From Ilex aquifolium (Eukaryota > Streptophyta > Magnoliopsida > Aquifoliales > Aquifoliaceae): a stretch of 64,000 nt of DNA. Numbering within the stretch: the first letter of the stretch is position 1; the number at the start of each line of letters is the position of its first letter. Position numbers and translations under genes: made by a program. Location of the stretch: positions 4,765,001 through 4,829,000 of the forward strand of contig OX637397.1 in the NCBI GenBank assembly GCA_951799425.1. The letters are read 5' to 3'. The notes beneath the pieces are model-generated. The model was given only the letters and a program-made list of their open reading frames with translations, had not been told where the DNA came from and made no database searches. Positions 34,407-47,197 of the stretch are shown piece by piece.

Positions 34407-35841
34407 ATGGATCCTGCATTGTACATTGCTGCCGAATGCGGCGACATCGATGTTCTGCTTCAAAATAATGAAAAAATTGGGGTTGAAGTGATTCCAAACC
34501 AAAATACTGTCTTGCATATTGCATCTCAATTGGGCAAAACAGAATGTGTGCAAGAGATCCTGTCGGTGCATCCATCGCTATTACGTCGCGTGAATTCAAG
34601 TGGCGAGTCTGCACTTCACCTTGCAGCAAAGAATGGACACTACGACATAGTTCTACAACTCGTCAGTTGTGCACCCACACTTGATGCATCAGATGTTGAA
34701 AGTGGAGTTGGCGCAGTCAAGGAGATGCTAAGGCTGACAAATGAGGAGGGAGATAGAGCCTTGCACGAAGCTGTTCGATATAATCGGTTTAATGTGGTTG
34801 AGTTTTTAACGAAGGAAGATCCGGAGTATTCATATGCTGCCAATAATGATGGGAAGACTCCACTTTACGTTGCTGTCGAAGGGGGATTTCATGAGTTGGT
34901 GGAGGTGATCTTGAAAACATGTAACTCACCAGCTTATGGTGGCCCAGGTGGTACAACAGCTTTACACAGGACAGTAATCTCCAAGAACGAAGGTACATAG
35001 GATTCCATGATTATTATTATTATTTTTAGCGATGTGGCAAACACTAAGCATCACCGCAAGAGATACATGTTTCTCAAAATTGATAGGCACTTGAAGAATT
35101 TGAACAATACTGTTTATTCAGCATACAGGGAAGACTAAGCATTTGATAATATCATATCAAGCGTTTATTTCATTATGAAGTTGTGACCCAGTTCATAACT
35201 TTCACTCATATCACAATGTTCCTTGCAATTCACAGCATAATTAATTTTGATTTTCTTTTTTTTTTTCTATGAAATTTTGCTAACTTGTGTATTATTTTAT
35301 CTTTATTCTCATCTCCTTCTCCAGCGATTGTAAGAAAATTGGTGGATTGGAACAACTCTCTAGTTAAGCAAACAAATGAAAATGGGCAAACTCCACTTCA
35401 TTATGCAACATTGCTTGTCTGGACAGAGGAGCACATTATTGCATCCCATCTATTAGATGCGGATAATTCTGTTGCATATGTTATAGATAATTACAATAAT
35501 ACAGCTCTTCACCTAGCAGCTATGACAGGTAATAAGTTTATAATTGAAAAATTCAAATTACACACTCCTGATTGTTGAGAAATTGCGAATGGTAAAAGAC
35601 AAAATATACTTCACATTGCATTGGAGTATGGTAGGTGAGAGACAGCTGAATACATCCTAAAAAACAATAGAGGAATTAACACTCTTATAACACAGAAAGA
35701 CGTTGATGGCAACACACCTCTCCATTTGATGGCTGCTTCCAATTCATTGTGCCTGGAATCATACATCATGATATGGTAGCCAAGAACGCGAAAAACTTGA
35801 TTCCGTTGGACATGGTACCTGATGATGGCAGTGATGTAAAG
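34407..35841 (+). pseudogene. ankyrin array unit 2 (exons 1 and 2)
   Basis: Exon 1 (34407-34992, donor GAAG|GTACAT) is open for 195 codons and differs from unit 1 at a few residues (for example IPNQNT, GDRALHEAV). Exon 2 (35325-35841) joins in phase but has an extra unit-specific stop: TGG to TGA in CW at 35576-35578. It also carries the shared TGA in AG|GTGAGA and a 1-bp loss in the AASNC region (ccaattcattg). It ends at AAG|GTAATC and runs directly into the leader of unit 3. Confidence 0.85.
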
Positions 35842-36175
35842 GTAATCTAAAACAACGCCTCAAAACAATGAAAGAACAACAAAACCCAGATCACAAACAA
35901 ACCCTTCACAGAGGGAGTTTGAATCTTATACCCAACCCAACATATTCCCCCCCCCCCAACCACCCACCCAAAACCATCTCATCACCTCCTTCTTAACGTT
36001 ACACTACCCTCACCTGCACACAGCCGCATGACACACGCATCCATCACATTACCTGCAACTATCACTGCCAATCAACTGCCTTCTTTTCCTCTACCCCTCA
36101 CCTTCTCCCAGCCACATTCACGACGCCTCAAAACAATGAAATAACAACTAAACCCAGATCACAAACAAACCCTTC

Positions 36176-36439
36176 ACAGAGCTCTTCTGGTTCTTCCTCT
36201 TAATTCCAGCCTACCATAGCACAGACTTCGAGGTCCATCGCCACTTGTTGGCTCTCACCCACTTTGCTCATTTCGAACACTTTCTCTCCCCGTTTGCCCA
36301 GTTCATCGACCCCACCATGGTCCAGATAGTCTCAATAATCGTCTCGAAGTTAATTGTTTTGACTCGGAATTTGGAGAGAAGAAAGCGAAATTTGGTCTCG
36401 ATATTGGTGATTTGGTCACTCGGAATTTGGAGAGAATAA
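36176..36439 (+). pseudogene. ALG8-like: ALG8 fragment, array unit 3 (best preserved)
   Basis: This copy keeps one frame across all ALG8-derived pieces: STDFEVHRHLLALTH, FAHFEHFLSPFAQFIDPTM, VSIIVSKLIV, then LTRNLERRKRNLV and LVIWSLG, which correspond in order to successive ALG8 segments (family: RISVIVSDL, LTRxL, LVIWSPGL). At least two internal deletions separate them. TAA at 36437-36439 precedes the ankyrin ATG by 21 bp. The frame is retained because TTGTTTTGACT keeps a T lost in units 1 and 4. Confidence 0.8.
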
Positions 36440-36460
36440 ACAAAAATTTGGTCGGGCAAG

Positions 36461-37895
36461 ATGGATCCTGCATTGTACATTGCTGCCGAATGCGGCAACA
36501 TCGATGTTCTGCTTCAAAATAATGAAAAAATTGGGGTTGAAGTGACTCCAAACCAAAATACTGTCTTGCATATTGCATCTCAATTGGGCAAAACAGAATG
36601 TGTGCAAGTGATCATGTCGTTGCATCCATCGCTATTACGTCGCGTGAATTCAAGTGGCGAGTCTGCACTTCACCTTGCAGCAAAGAATGGACACTACGAC
36701 ATAGTTCTACAACTCGTCAGTTGTGCAACATCACTTGATGCATCAGATGTTGAAAGTGGAGTTGGCGCAGTCAAGGAGATGCTAAAGCTAACAAATGAGG
36801 AGGGAGACAGAGCCTTGCACGAAGTTGTCCGATATAATCGGTTTAATGTGGTTGAGTTTTTAACGAAGGAAGATCCGGAATATTCATATGCTGTCAATAA
36901 TGATGGGAAGACTCCACTTTACGTTGCTGCCGAAGGAGGATTTCATGAGTTGGTGGAGGTGATCTTGAAAACATGCAACTCACCAGCTTTTGGTGGCCCA
37001 GGTGGTACAACAGCTTTACACAGGGCAGTAATCTCCAAGAATGAAGGTACATAGGATTCCATGATTATTATTATTTTTTTTAGCGATGTGGCAAACACTA
37101 AGCATCACCGAAAGAGATGCATGTTTCTCAAAATTGATAGGCACTTGAAGAAGTTGAACAATACTGTTTATTCAGCATACAGGGAAGACTAAGCATTTGA
37201 TAATAGCATATCAAGCGGTTATTTCATTATGAAGTTGTGACCCAGTTCGTAACTTTCACTCATATCACAATGTTCCTTGCAATTCACAGCATAATTAATT
37301 TTGATTTTCTTTTTTTTTTCTATGAAATTTTGCTAACGTGTGTATTATTTTATCTTTATTCTCATCTCATTCTCCAACGGTTGTAAGAAAATTGGTGGAT
37401 TGGAACAACTCTCTAGTTAAGCAAACAGATGAAAATGGGCAAACTCCACTTCATTATGCAGCATTGCTTGTCTGGACAGAGGAGCACGTTATTGCATCCC
37501 ATCTATTAGATGCGGATAATTCTGTTGCATATGTTATAGATAATTACAATAATACAGCTCTTCACCTAGCAGCTATGACAGGTAATAAGTTTATAATTGA
37601 AAAAGTCAAATTACACACTCCTGATTGTTGGAAAATTGCGAATGGTAAAAGATAAAATATACTTCACATTGCATTGGAGTATGGTAGGTGAGAGACAGCT
37701 GAATACATCCTAAAAAACAATAGAGGAATTAACACTCTTATAACACAGAAAGACGTTGATGGCAACACACCTCTCCATTTGATGGCTGCTTCCAACTGCA
37801 TTGTGTCTGGAATCATACATCATAATATGGTAGCCAAGAACGCGAAAAACTTGATTCCGTTGGACATGGTACTTGATAATGGCAGTGATGTAAAG
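36461..37895 (+). pseudogene. ankyrin array unit 3 (exons 1 and 2)
   Basis: Exon 1 (36461-37046) is open for 195 codons with changes such as VIMSLHPSLL and LHEVVRYN. The donor GAAG|GTACAT is intact. The exon 2 acceptor is destroyed: TCTCCAA at 37371-37377 where the sister units have TCTCCAG. Exon 2 homology (37378-37895) reads to GKR and then TAA at 37653 (CAA to TAA class change), before the shared TGA. The unit ends at the intron-2 donor and joins the leader of unit 4. Confidence 0.85.
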
Positions 37896-38234
37896 GTAAT
37901 CTAAAACAACGCCTCAAAACAATGAAAGAACAACAAAACCCAGATCACAAACAAACCCTTCACAAAGGGAGTTTGAATCTTATACCCAACCCAACGTATT
38001 CCCCCCCCCTCCACCCAACCACCCACCCAAAACCATCTCATCACCTCCTTCTTAACGTTACACTACCCTCACCTGCACACAGCCGCATGACACACGCATC
38101 CATCACATTACCTGCAACTATCACTGCCAATCAACTGCCTTCTTTTCCTCTACCCCTCACCTTCTCCCAGCCACATTCACGACGTCTCAAAACAATGAAA
38201 GAACAACCAAACCCAGATCACAAACAAACCCTTC

Positions 38235-38420
38235 ACAGAGCTCTTCTGGTTCTTCCTCTTAATTACAGCCTGCCATAGCACAGACTTCAAGGTCCATCGC
38301 CACTGGTTGGCTCTCACCCACTTTGCTCATTTCGAACACTTTCTCTCCCTCTTTACCCTGTTCATTGACCCCACCATGGTCCAGATAGTCTCAGTAATCG
38401 TCACGGATTTAATTGTTTGA
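38235..38420 (+). pseudogene. ALG8-like: ALG8 fragment, array unit 4
   Basis: Reads STDFKVHRHWLALTH, FAHFEHFLSLFTLFIDPTM and VSVIVTDLIV before TGA, with the same deletion junction as in units 1 to 3. HRHWLALTH in this copy is the closest to the usual ALG8 wording. The 50-bp duplicated segment then leads to the ankyrin ATG at 38519. Confidence 0.75.
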
Positions 38421-38518
38421 CTCAGAATTTGGAGAGAAGAAAGCGAAATTTGGTCTGGGTATTGGTGATTTGGTCACTCGAAATTTGGAGAGAAGAAACC
38501 GAAATTTAGACGGGCAAG

Positions 38519-39952
38519 ATGGATCCTGCATTGTACATTGCTGCCGAATGCGGCGACATCGATGTTCTGCTTCAAAATAATGAAAAAATTGGGGTTGAAG
38601 TGACTCCAAACCAAAATACTATCTTGCATATTGCATCTCAACTGGGCAAAACAGAATGTGTGCAAGAGATCCTGTCGGTGCATCCATCGCTATTACGTCG
38701 CGTGAATTCAAGTGGCGAGTCTGCACTTCACCTTGCAGCAAAGAATGGACACTACGACATAGTTCTACAACTCGTCAGTTGTGCAACCTCACTTGATGCA
38801 TCAGATGTTGAAAGTGGAGTTGGCGCAGTCAAGGAGATGCTAACGCTAACAAATGAGGAGGGAGACAGAGCCTTGCACGAAGTTGTCCGATATAATCGGT
38901 TTAATGTGGTTGAGTTTTTAACGAAAGAAGATCCGGAGTATTCATATGCTGTCAATAATGATGGGAAGACTCCACTTTACGTTGCTGCCGAAGGGGGATT
39001 TCATGAGTTGGTGGAGGTGATCTTGAAAACATGCAACTCACCAGCTTTTGGTGGCCCAGGTGGAACAACAGCTTTACACAGGGCAGTAATCTCCAAGAAC
39101 GAAGGTACATAGGATTCCATGATTATTTTTTTTTTTTTAGCGATGTGGCAAACACTAAGCATCACCGCAAGAGATACATGTTTCTCAAAATTGATAGGCA
39201 CTTGAAGAAGTTGAACAATACTGTTTATTCAGCATACAGGGAAGACTAAGCATTTGATAATAGCATATCAAGCGTTTATTTCATTATGAAGTTGTGACCC
39301 AGTTCATAACTTTCACGCATATCACAATGTTCCTTGCAATTCACAGCATAATTAATTTTGATTTTCTTTTTTTTTTCTATGAAATTTTGCTAACGTGTGT
39401 ATTATTTTATCTTTATTCTCATCTCTTTCTCCAGCGGTTGTAAGAAAATTGGTGGATTGGAACAACTCTCTAGTTAAGCAAACAGATGAAAATGGACAAA
39501 CTCCACTTCATTATGCAGCATTGTTTGTCTGGACAGAGGTGCACATTATTGCATCCCATCTATTAGATGCGGTTAATTCTGTCGCATATGTTATACATAA
39601 TGACAATAATACAGCTCTTCACCTAGCAACTATGACAGGTAATAAGTTTGTAATTGAAAAAGTCAAATTACACACTCCTGATTGTTGGGAAATTGTGAAT
39701 GGTAAAAGACAAAATATACTTCACATTGCATTGGAGTATGGTAGGTGAGAGACAGCTGAATACATCCTAATAAACAATAGAGGAATTAACACTCTTATAA
39801 CACAGAAAGACGTTGATGGCAACACACCACTCCATTTGATGGCAGCTTCCAACTGCATTGTGCCTGGAATCATACATCATGATATGGTAGCCAAGAACGC
39901 AAAAAACTTGATTCCGTTGGACATGGTACCTGATGATGGCAGTGATGTAAAG
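38519..39952 (+). pseudogene. ankyrin array unit 4 (exons 1 and 2)
   Basis: Exon 1 (38519-39104, donor GAAG|GTACAT) is open for 195 codons and close to units 1 to 3. Exon 2 (39435-39952, acceptor CTCCAG) joins in phase: VVRKLVDWNNSLVKQ. It reads through TPLHYAALFVW and ALHLATMTGNKFVIEKV to LEYGR, then the TGA shared by all six exon-2 copies. This is the only unit followed by the real intron 2 and, after two more exon-2 copies, by a PGG exon, so it is the likely founder or last member. With the stop, a product would contain about 310 residues of ankyrin repeats and no membrane part, unless AG|GTGAGA is used as a donor. Confidence 0.85.
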
Positions 39953-40114
39953 GTAAAAATTCTTCACTTTTTTCTTATTATATACGTTTAAGGAGTGAGA
40001 AAGCATGACCTGCCATTATAAGACTAAAAAGAACAATCGATGCTTTGTCCCTCCAAATATACAAATCATCACAATTGATGTGTTTGTTTTTTGTGTAATA
40101 TGTAATTCTATCAG

Positions 40115-40660
40115 AGAGCACTCATACAAACAGGTGCTAGATGGAGTTGGCAGAAAATTGGTGGATTGGAACAACTCTCTAGTTAAGCAAACAGATGAAA
40201 ATGGGCAAACTCCACTTCATTATGCAGCATTGTTTGTCTGGACAGAGGAGCACATTATTGCATCTCATCTATTAGATGCGGATAATTCTGTTGCATATGT
40301 TATAGATAATGACAATAATACAGCTCTTCACCTAGCAACTATGACAGGTAATAAGTTTATAATTGAAAAAGTCAAATTACACACTCCTAATTGTTGGGAA
40401 ATTGTGAATGGTAAAAGACAAAATATACTTCACATTGCATTGGAGTATGGTAGGTGAGAGACAACTGAATACATCCTAAAAAACAATAGAGGAATTAACA
40501 CTCTTATAACACAGAAAGACGTTGATGGCAACACACCTCTCCATTTGATGGCAGCTTCCAACTACATTGTGCCTGGAATCATACATCATGATATGGTAGC
40601 CAAGAACGCGAAAATCTTGATTCCTTTGGGCATGGTATCTGATGATGGCAGTGATGTAAG
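40115..40660 (+). repeat. second copy of exon 2 in a ~708-bp triplication
   Basis: The left end carries intron-2 acceptor sequence and the first 40 bases of the PGG exon (from TATCAG, agagcactcatac to ggagttggcag). These are fused within an agaaaatt-type word to exon 2 at aaattggtggattgg. Spliced at the acceptor in the phase of the PGG exon, the fusion is out of frame and stops soon after. The exon-2 frame itself reads KLVDWNNSLVKQ to LEYGR and the shared TGA. One A is lost before the donor (gatgtaag|gtaaaa). Confidence 0.85.
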
Positions 40661-40822
40661 GTAAAAATTCTTCACTTTTTTCTTATTATATACGTTTAAG
40701 GAGTGAGAAAGCATGACCGGCCATTATAAGACTAAAAAGAACAATCGGTGCTTTGTCCCTCCAAATATACAAATCATCACAATTGATGTGTTTGTTTTTT
40801 GTGTAATATGTAATTCTATCAG

Positions 40823-41282
40823 AGAGCACTCATACAAGCAGGTGATAGATGGAGTTGGCATAAAATTGGTGGATTGGAACAACTCTCTAGTTAAGCAAAC
40901 AGATGAAAATGGACAAACTCCACTTCATTATGCAACATTGTTTGTCTGGACAGAGGTGCACATTATTGCATCCCATCTATTAGATGCGGTTAATTCTGTC
41001 GCATATGTTATAGATAATGACAATAATACAGCTCTTCACCTAGCAACTATGACAGGTAATAAGTTTGTAATTGAAAAAGTCAAATTACACACTCCTGATT
41101 GTTGGGAAATTGTGAATGGTAAAAGACAAAATATACTTCACATTGCATTGGAGTATGGTAGGTGAGAGACAGCTGAATACATCCTAAAAAACAATAGAGG
41201 AATTAACACTCTTATGGTAGCCAAGAACGCGAAAAACTTGATTCCTTTGGGCATGGTACCTGATGATGGCAGTGATGTGAAG
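40823..41282 (+). repeat. third copy of exon 2 in the triplication
   Basis: Same fusion as at 40115 and same TGA. About 90 bp, from the acacagaaagacg word to catgatatg, are deleted between ctcttat and atggtag, removing the TPLHLMAASN repeat. The end matches the donor AAG|GTAAGG used by the 15-kb pseudogene. Confidence 0.85.
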
Positions 41283-41444
41283 GTAAGGATTCCTAACTTT
41301 TTTCTTATTATATACGTTTAAGGAGTGAGCAAGCATGACCTGCCATTATAAGACTAAAAAGAACAATCGGTGCTTTGTCCCTCCAAATATACAAATCATC
41401 ACAATTGATGTGTTTGTTTTTTGTGTAATATGTAATTCTATCAG

Positions 41445-42014
41445 AGAGCATTCATACAAGTAGGTGCAAGATGGAGTTGGCAGAATGAAATGAGTAGAAG
41501 TCGAGACGAGAGAAAGAAAGAGATAACCATCGCAAAGGAAGATTGGGAAGCTGAACAGAATGAACTGATAGCAGTGTTCAGGAAAACAGCCGACACCAAT
41601 ATGATAGTGGCTGCACTCATAGTCACCGTAACATTCACGACCGGATTCACCATGCCTGGTTGCTACAACCAAAGTGGCACTACAAACCCAGTCCCAGGAA
41701 TGGCTGTTCTATCACGAAAACCAGCTTTTCAAGCATTTATGATATCAGATGTTGCAGCCCTTCTACTCTCTTGTATAGCCATATTTCTCAACTCTTGGGG
41801 GACATATCATGGTGGCTTAGAAACTATCCGAAAGCTTAACCTTGCCACTTCGTTTCTGGTTACTGCAGCCATTGGAGCGATGATGATTGCATTCAGTACA
41901 ATGACTTATGTAGTTTTGGCACAATCATCTGCCCTTGCAATCGCCACATGTCTTGTTGGTGTTGTATCTATCCCCATTGCCTTTGTATTGGGGTTTAAAC
42001 TTGGTCCTTGGTAG
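41445..42014 (+). CDS. PGG-domain membrane exon of the ankyrin array
   Basis: From the acceptor TATCAG the exon is open in the phase that continues exon 2 (..DVK then RAFIQVGARWSWQNEMSR). It encodes a charged linker, then the PGG domain: a first hydrophobic helix with MIVAALIVTVTF, the core GFTMPGCYNQSGT (Cys for the usual second Gly), and further helices LLLSCIAIFLN, SFLVTAAIGAMMIAF and IATCLVGVVSIPIAFVLGF. It ends KLGPW and TAG. In ACD6/ITN1-like proteins this domain anchors the protein in the membrane and mediates oligomerisation. An internal ATG at 41490 could start a short membrane protein of 174 residues if transcribed alone. All exon-2 copies upstream carry stops, so the exon may be an orphan. 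Confidence 0.8.
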   Translation, partial: RAFIQVGARWSWQNEMSRSRDERKKEITIAKEDWEAEQNELIAVFRKTADTNMIVAALIVTVTFTTGFTMPGCYNQSGTTNPVPGMAVLSRKPAFQAFMISDVAALLLSCIAIFLNSWGTYHGGLETIRKLNLATSFLVTAAIGAMMIAFSTMTYVVLAQSSALAIATCLVGVVSIPIAFVLGFKLGPW

Positions 42015-43671
<1,657 letters not shown>

Positions 43672-44692
43672 CTACATGAAACATCAGAAAAAGCTTAAGT
43701 ACAGCAGCTACAACTACGAAAAAAATTCTATGATTCAGTAGCATACTTACTAATTGATCTGCAAGCATTAAAACTGTTTTCAACGTGAACTTCCTATTAC
43801 AATAGTTGAACTAGTCTTCTAGACTTGGCCCAAGAAGGTCAATGACCATGGCATTGTATTCGCCTTCAACTCCAAACCATTTGATGTGGGGAATACCAGC
43901 TTCATTCAAAGAAGAAAGACATGGGTAGACTGACATTAATTCAACAACTTAACCAATCATGTCCAATGTCATACAGAGAAAAAGTTAGAAGCGAAAAACT
44001 CACTTCCTCCCTGCAGAAGCATGTACAATTTTGATTCATAGTGAAGCTGAAGGTGTTTTGTCTTGACTGACTCCTGATAAAAAAAAAAAAGGAAAATAAA
44101 TTGGTATAATGATAAATAAAGTCTAAAGAGAAATATTTGATGGAATATAACAAGAGTGATAACATGTTCAATAGTGCAAAAGAGATGAAATAGAGGGTCA
44201 AGAAAGTACTTACTCTACCACAGCATACATGTAAATTCACTACAGGGTCGAACAAGGATAAAACAAAAAAAGTATTTACATAACCATATTAGGCATCTAA
44301 TATTTCTATCAGGTCAACATCTATATAATAAATCAACTAGCAAGTTGAATCTTTATTCCCTATATATTTTCCCCCCAAAAAAATCACATCAGTAAATTCT
44401 ATTACATGTTCAATCATTTAATACTAGGGATAACCCGTACCTGAATGCACGGTGCAACTAAAAGAAATCGAACATTGAATTTGAACGCGAAATAATCAAG
44501 CATTGAACTCGGTAAACATAAATTTCAAATTCCAATAATCCCAAAAACTAACGTATGCACATATCATAATAGATATACACGTCATAATAGATTTGGGTAA
44601 GCATAAAATTCAAATTGAATTCAAATTGAATTCAAATTGAACATAATCAAACCACATTCAAACAATTTCAGAATTAGCATCCAATGAAACAC

Positions 44693-44836
44693 CTTAAACA
44701 CAGCAGTGTGTGCAACTAATCCAAGAGCAGTAGCTGGCAATCCTTCAATCTCTCTCTTGTGTATCATTAATTTTTCAAATTTCTTTGTAGCATTCGAAAC
44801 ATTCTCCTCAAATTTCTGACTAAGTTTTGCCAGATC
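44693..44836 (-). pseudogene. captured exon of oligopeptidase A/TOP (thimet-type metalloprotease)
   Basis: A 144-bp exon is bounded by TTGCAG and AAG|GTGTTT and is open for 48 codons. It reads DLAKLSQKFEENVSNATKK, then KREIEGLPATALGLVAHTA. This is the M3 peptidase family N-terminal helical region as in plant organellar oligopeptidase (TOP1/OOP), ahead of the zinc site. The HEFGH exons are absent. A second, shorter copy lies at 54396-54464 next to another Helitron end. Confidence 0.85.
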
Positions 44837-45867
44837 CTGCAAATCAATTCCCGATGAAACAGAAACAATAAGTAGATGTAAATCTAAAAAGCAAGTGCAG
44901 TTTATCAATAAACACATTGTTCACACTCCATTGGACCGGTTAAGATTTACAATCCAATGTATTTTAGTGAGAAGAAAAAGAACTGAGGCCTTCAAACCAG
45001 TTCATTGCCAAAAGACCGAAAAGGTGCATAGAACACTGCATAATTTGCAAAGCATTGCAGTAAATGTCTCCATGATTCAGCAAACTACTTCCCATCCCAA
45101 ATTTAGAAATTTAATGCATCAAGACAGCATGCACATACTATGGTATTTTAGATGTGCTAAGAATACAAAATAACATTTAAAAGTGGCAGAGATCACCAAG
45201 CTAATTATTCGGGTCCTATTGCCCTTTCATTAATATGTCCAGTAGTGAGAGATAAAATACATAAAAATGTTGCTCTTAAGTACAAAAAGAGGAGACCTGA
45301 ACTTTTTGGGGAATATGGATGAAGGAGCCCTCTAGACACTCCAGATGCACCTCCATTGATGTCAACTTCATCATAGATGTCAATCCAAAGATCCTTAATA
45401 TTGCGCTGCAAAAGTAAGTTCCCAACACACAAATTGGCCAAAAAAAAAAAGGTAAAAAACACATATAACATCAATTCGTATATGCACAAAGATGGCCTCA
45501 CTGCCTAAAGGTCCTTTGCAATTGGAAAAAACTGCATCCACAGTCATGGTCATTGACAGAAGTAGAACAGCCAAAAAAATTGGATGCACAAAACAGTTCA
45601 ATTTAACAATAAATTAAAAAAAAAATTGGAGATAGAATTCAATTGAAGTTAGAAGAAGGCATTCAAAAAATTTCATACAAAACCCTTCAGTTAGCTTCTG
45701 AAAAGGGGCAACATGGCACATTCAAAACTATACCAGAATGTTACATATATTGGGCACTGATAAGACTAACTCCACCCTATGGTTCAACACCAGTCAAAGC
45801 AAACAAAAAATTCAGAAAAACATGTCCAATGGCTGATTATACAAAACCATTGAAATCTATGACAACT

Positions 45868-45955
45868 GGTGTCTTGGCCTAGCGGTAAAGATGGGACTCT
45901 CGAGGAGCAAGCACCATGGTCTAAATCCCATTAACTGCTGCTTAAAAGGCTAAAA
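45868..45955 (+). mobile_element. tRNA-like SINE head
   Basis: cttggcctagcggtaaagat resembles an A-box and ggtctaaatccc a degraded B-box, 45 bp apart. The tail and target-site duplication are not clear. It lies inside the Helitron intron region, between oxidoreductase exons. Confidence 0.5.
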
Positions 45956-46396
45956 TAAAATCTACAAAAAAACTCAATCTTAACTGTGTATTTCATACTC
46001 AGGGATTCTACAACAGGAATACTTCATCAACTATGACTAATGTTAACTTCGTAATTCTTCAAGTTTATTGATTCCTTATGTTAGTTGCCATGATTTTCTT
46101 GACCACTCTAACTGACAATCAACGGTAATAATGGGACCACCTATCTTATTACCATGCATTAACATCTTCCAATCAAAAATATGTTCAGGACATCCCCAAA
46201 TGCCTTGCTATCTTAATTACCAAAGCAACATAATAATTTGTACTGTTGCAACTCTTGGTTTTCATTTCTTTTATGTCTTTCCCTCACAGTTTCTCACTTC
46301 TCAGCAACAAAACTGAACACAACAAAAAACATTTATCTTGCAATCACAGGAAACATAACCCCATACTTGTAAAATTGAAACTGAATTCCGTTGGGG

Positions 46397-46398
<2 letters not shown>

Positions 46399-46470
<72 letters not shown>

Positions 46471-46471
46471 T
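46399..46471. repeat. (GT)n(GA)n microsatellite
   Basis: About 18 GT units are followed by GA-rich repeats. Open frames across it on either strand are artefacts. Confidence 0.95.
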
Positions 46472-47197
46472 AGAGTACTTGCAACAAATGCCAAACTACA
46501 GACAACCCAGCAAAGCCAGCTCCAAGCACTGCATATCTACATAAATACCCAAAACTATTATTCAAACAATTTACCAACAAATTCCAAACTGCTACTGAGA
46601 ACGAATAACCAAAATTCAAGTAACCAATAGAATAGAACCAATAAAATAAAAAATTAAATTTTTGATAGCATACACACGTACAAAACAAAAACAAACAAAT
46701 AATAAGAACTAATAACCGACGAAGCCTCTATCACTTAAACTACTAATGGTAGTTGTCGTTGGTGTTTGTGGTGTATGTGTGCTATGGGTGTTAAAAGATT
46801 CTGTATTTTCTTTGAAGCAAACCAGCAAACAATTGGGAAGCATGTGTGCAGTTGGGCATTAGCAACCAATCAACTCATGTATAAAAGTGAGCAAAAGATT
46901 AGATATCCATTTGTTTACGTGGAAGTTGCAAAAAGTAAAGAAGGAATTCAATTTTAATTCTAATTAGAGTGGAAGGTTGGATTTGTAAACTCACACAAGA
47001 ACGATCATTTAGGGAGATTACTAAAATGATAGACTAAGAAAATGAAAGTTAAAACTTTCATACCAATGACAGTTGCGATTATGTCAATTAACATAATTGG
47101 TGAGCAATTCATAACAAATAACAAAATAGCAATGCTCCGACCACCTATAGATTAGCAATTCTCATATATTATCAAATTAAGAAAATTCTCATATACG

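Larger units (their letters stand above)
45297..46536 (-). pseudogene. captured exons of a DAO-type FAD-dependent oxidoreductase
   Basis: Two exons fit together in phase on the minus strand. The first (46536-46479) reads YAVLGAGFAGLSVVWHLLQ, containing the GxGxxG dinucleotide-binding loop. The second (45405-45297) reads DLWIDIYDEVDINGGASG, then VSRGLLHPYSPKSSG, the end of the Rossmann beta-alpha-beta with the acidic residue that binds FAD ribose and the conserved GASG..GLLHPY motif. Plant chloroplast FAD-dependent oxidoreductases of the DAO superfamily have this order. The substrate-binding domain is missing. Splice sites: TATGTAG acceptor, CAA|GTACTC donor, TTGCAG acceptor, CAG|GTCTCC donor. 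Confidence 0.85.

Noticed and set aside
40005..40457. Single 150-residue ankyrin ORF starting in intron 2
   Set aside because: The first 50 codons are intron sequence and the fused PGG-exon start; the same artefact repeats at 40713-41165.
45868..45955. Functional tRNA gene
   Set aside because: A- and B-box words are degraded and the acceptor stem does not pair; better explained as a SINE remnant.
46344..46694. 116-residue minus-strand frame through the microsatellite
   Set aside because: Only the 58-bp oxidoreductase exon inside it is meaningful; the rest is intron and (GT)n(GA)n read-through.
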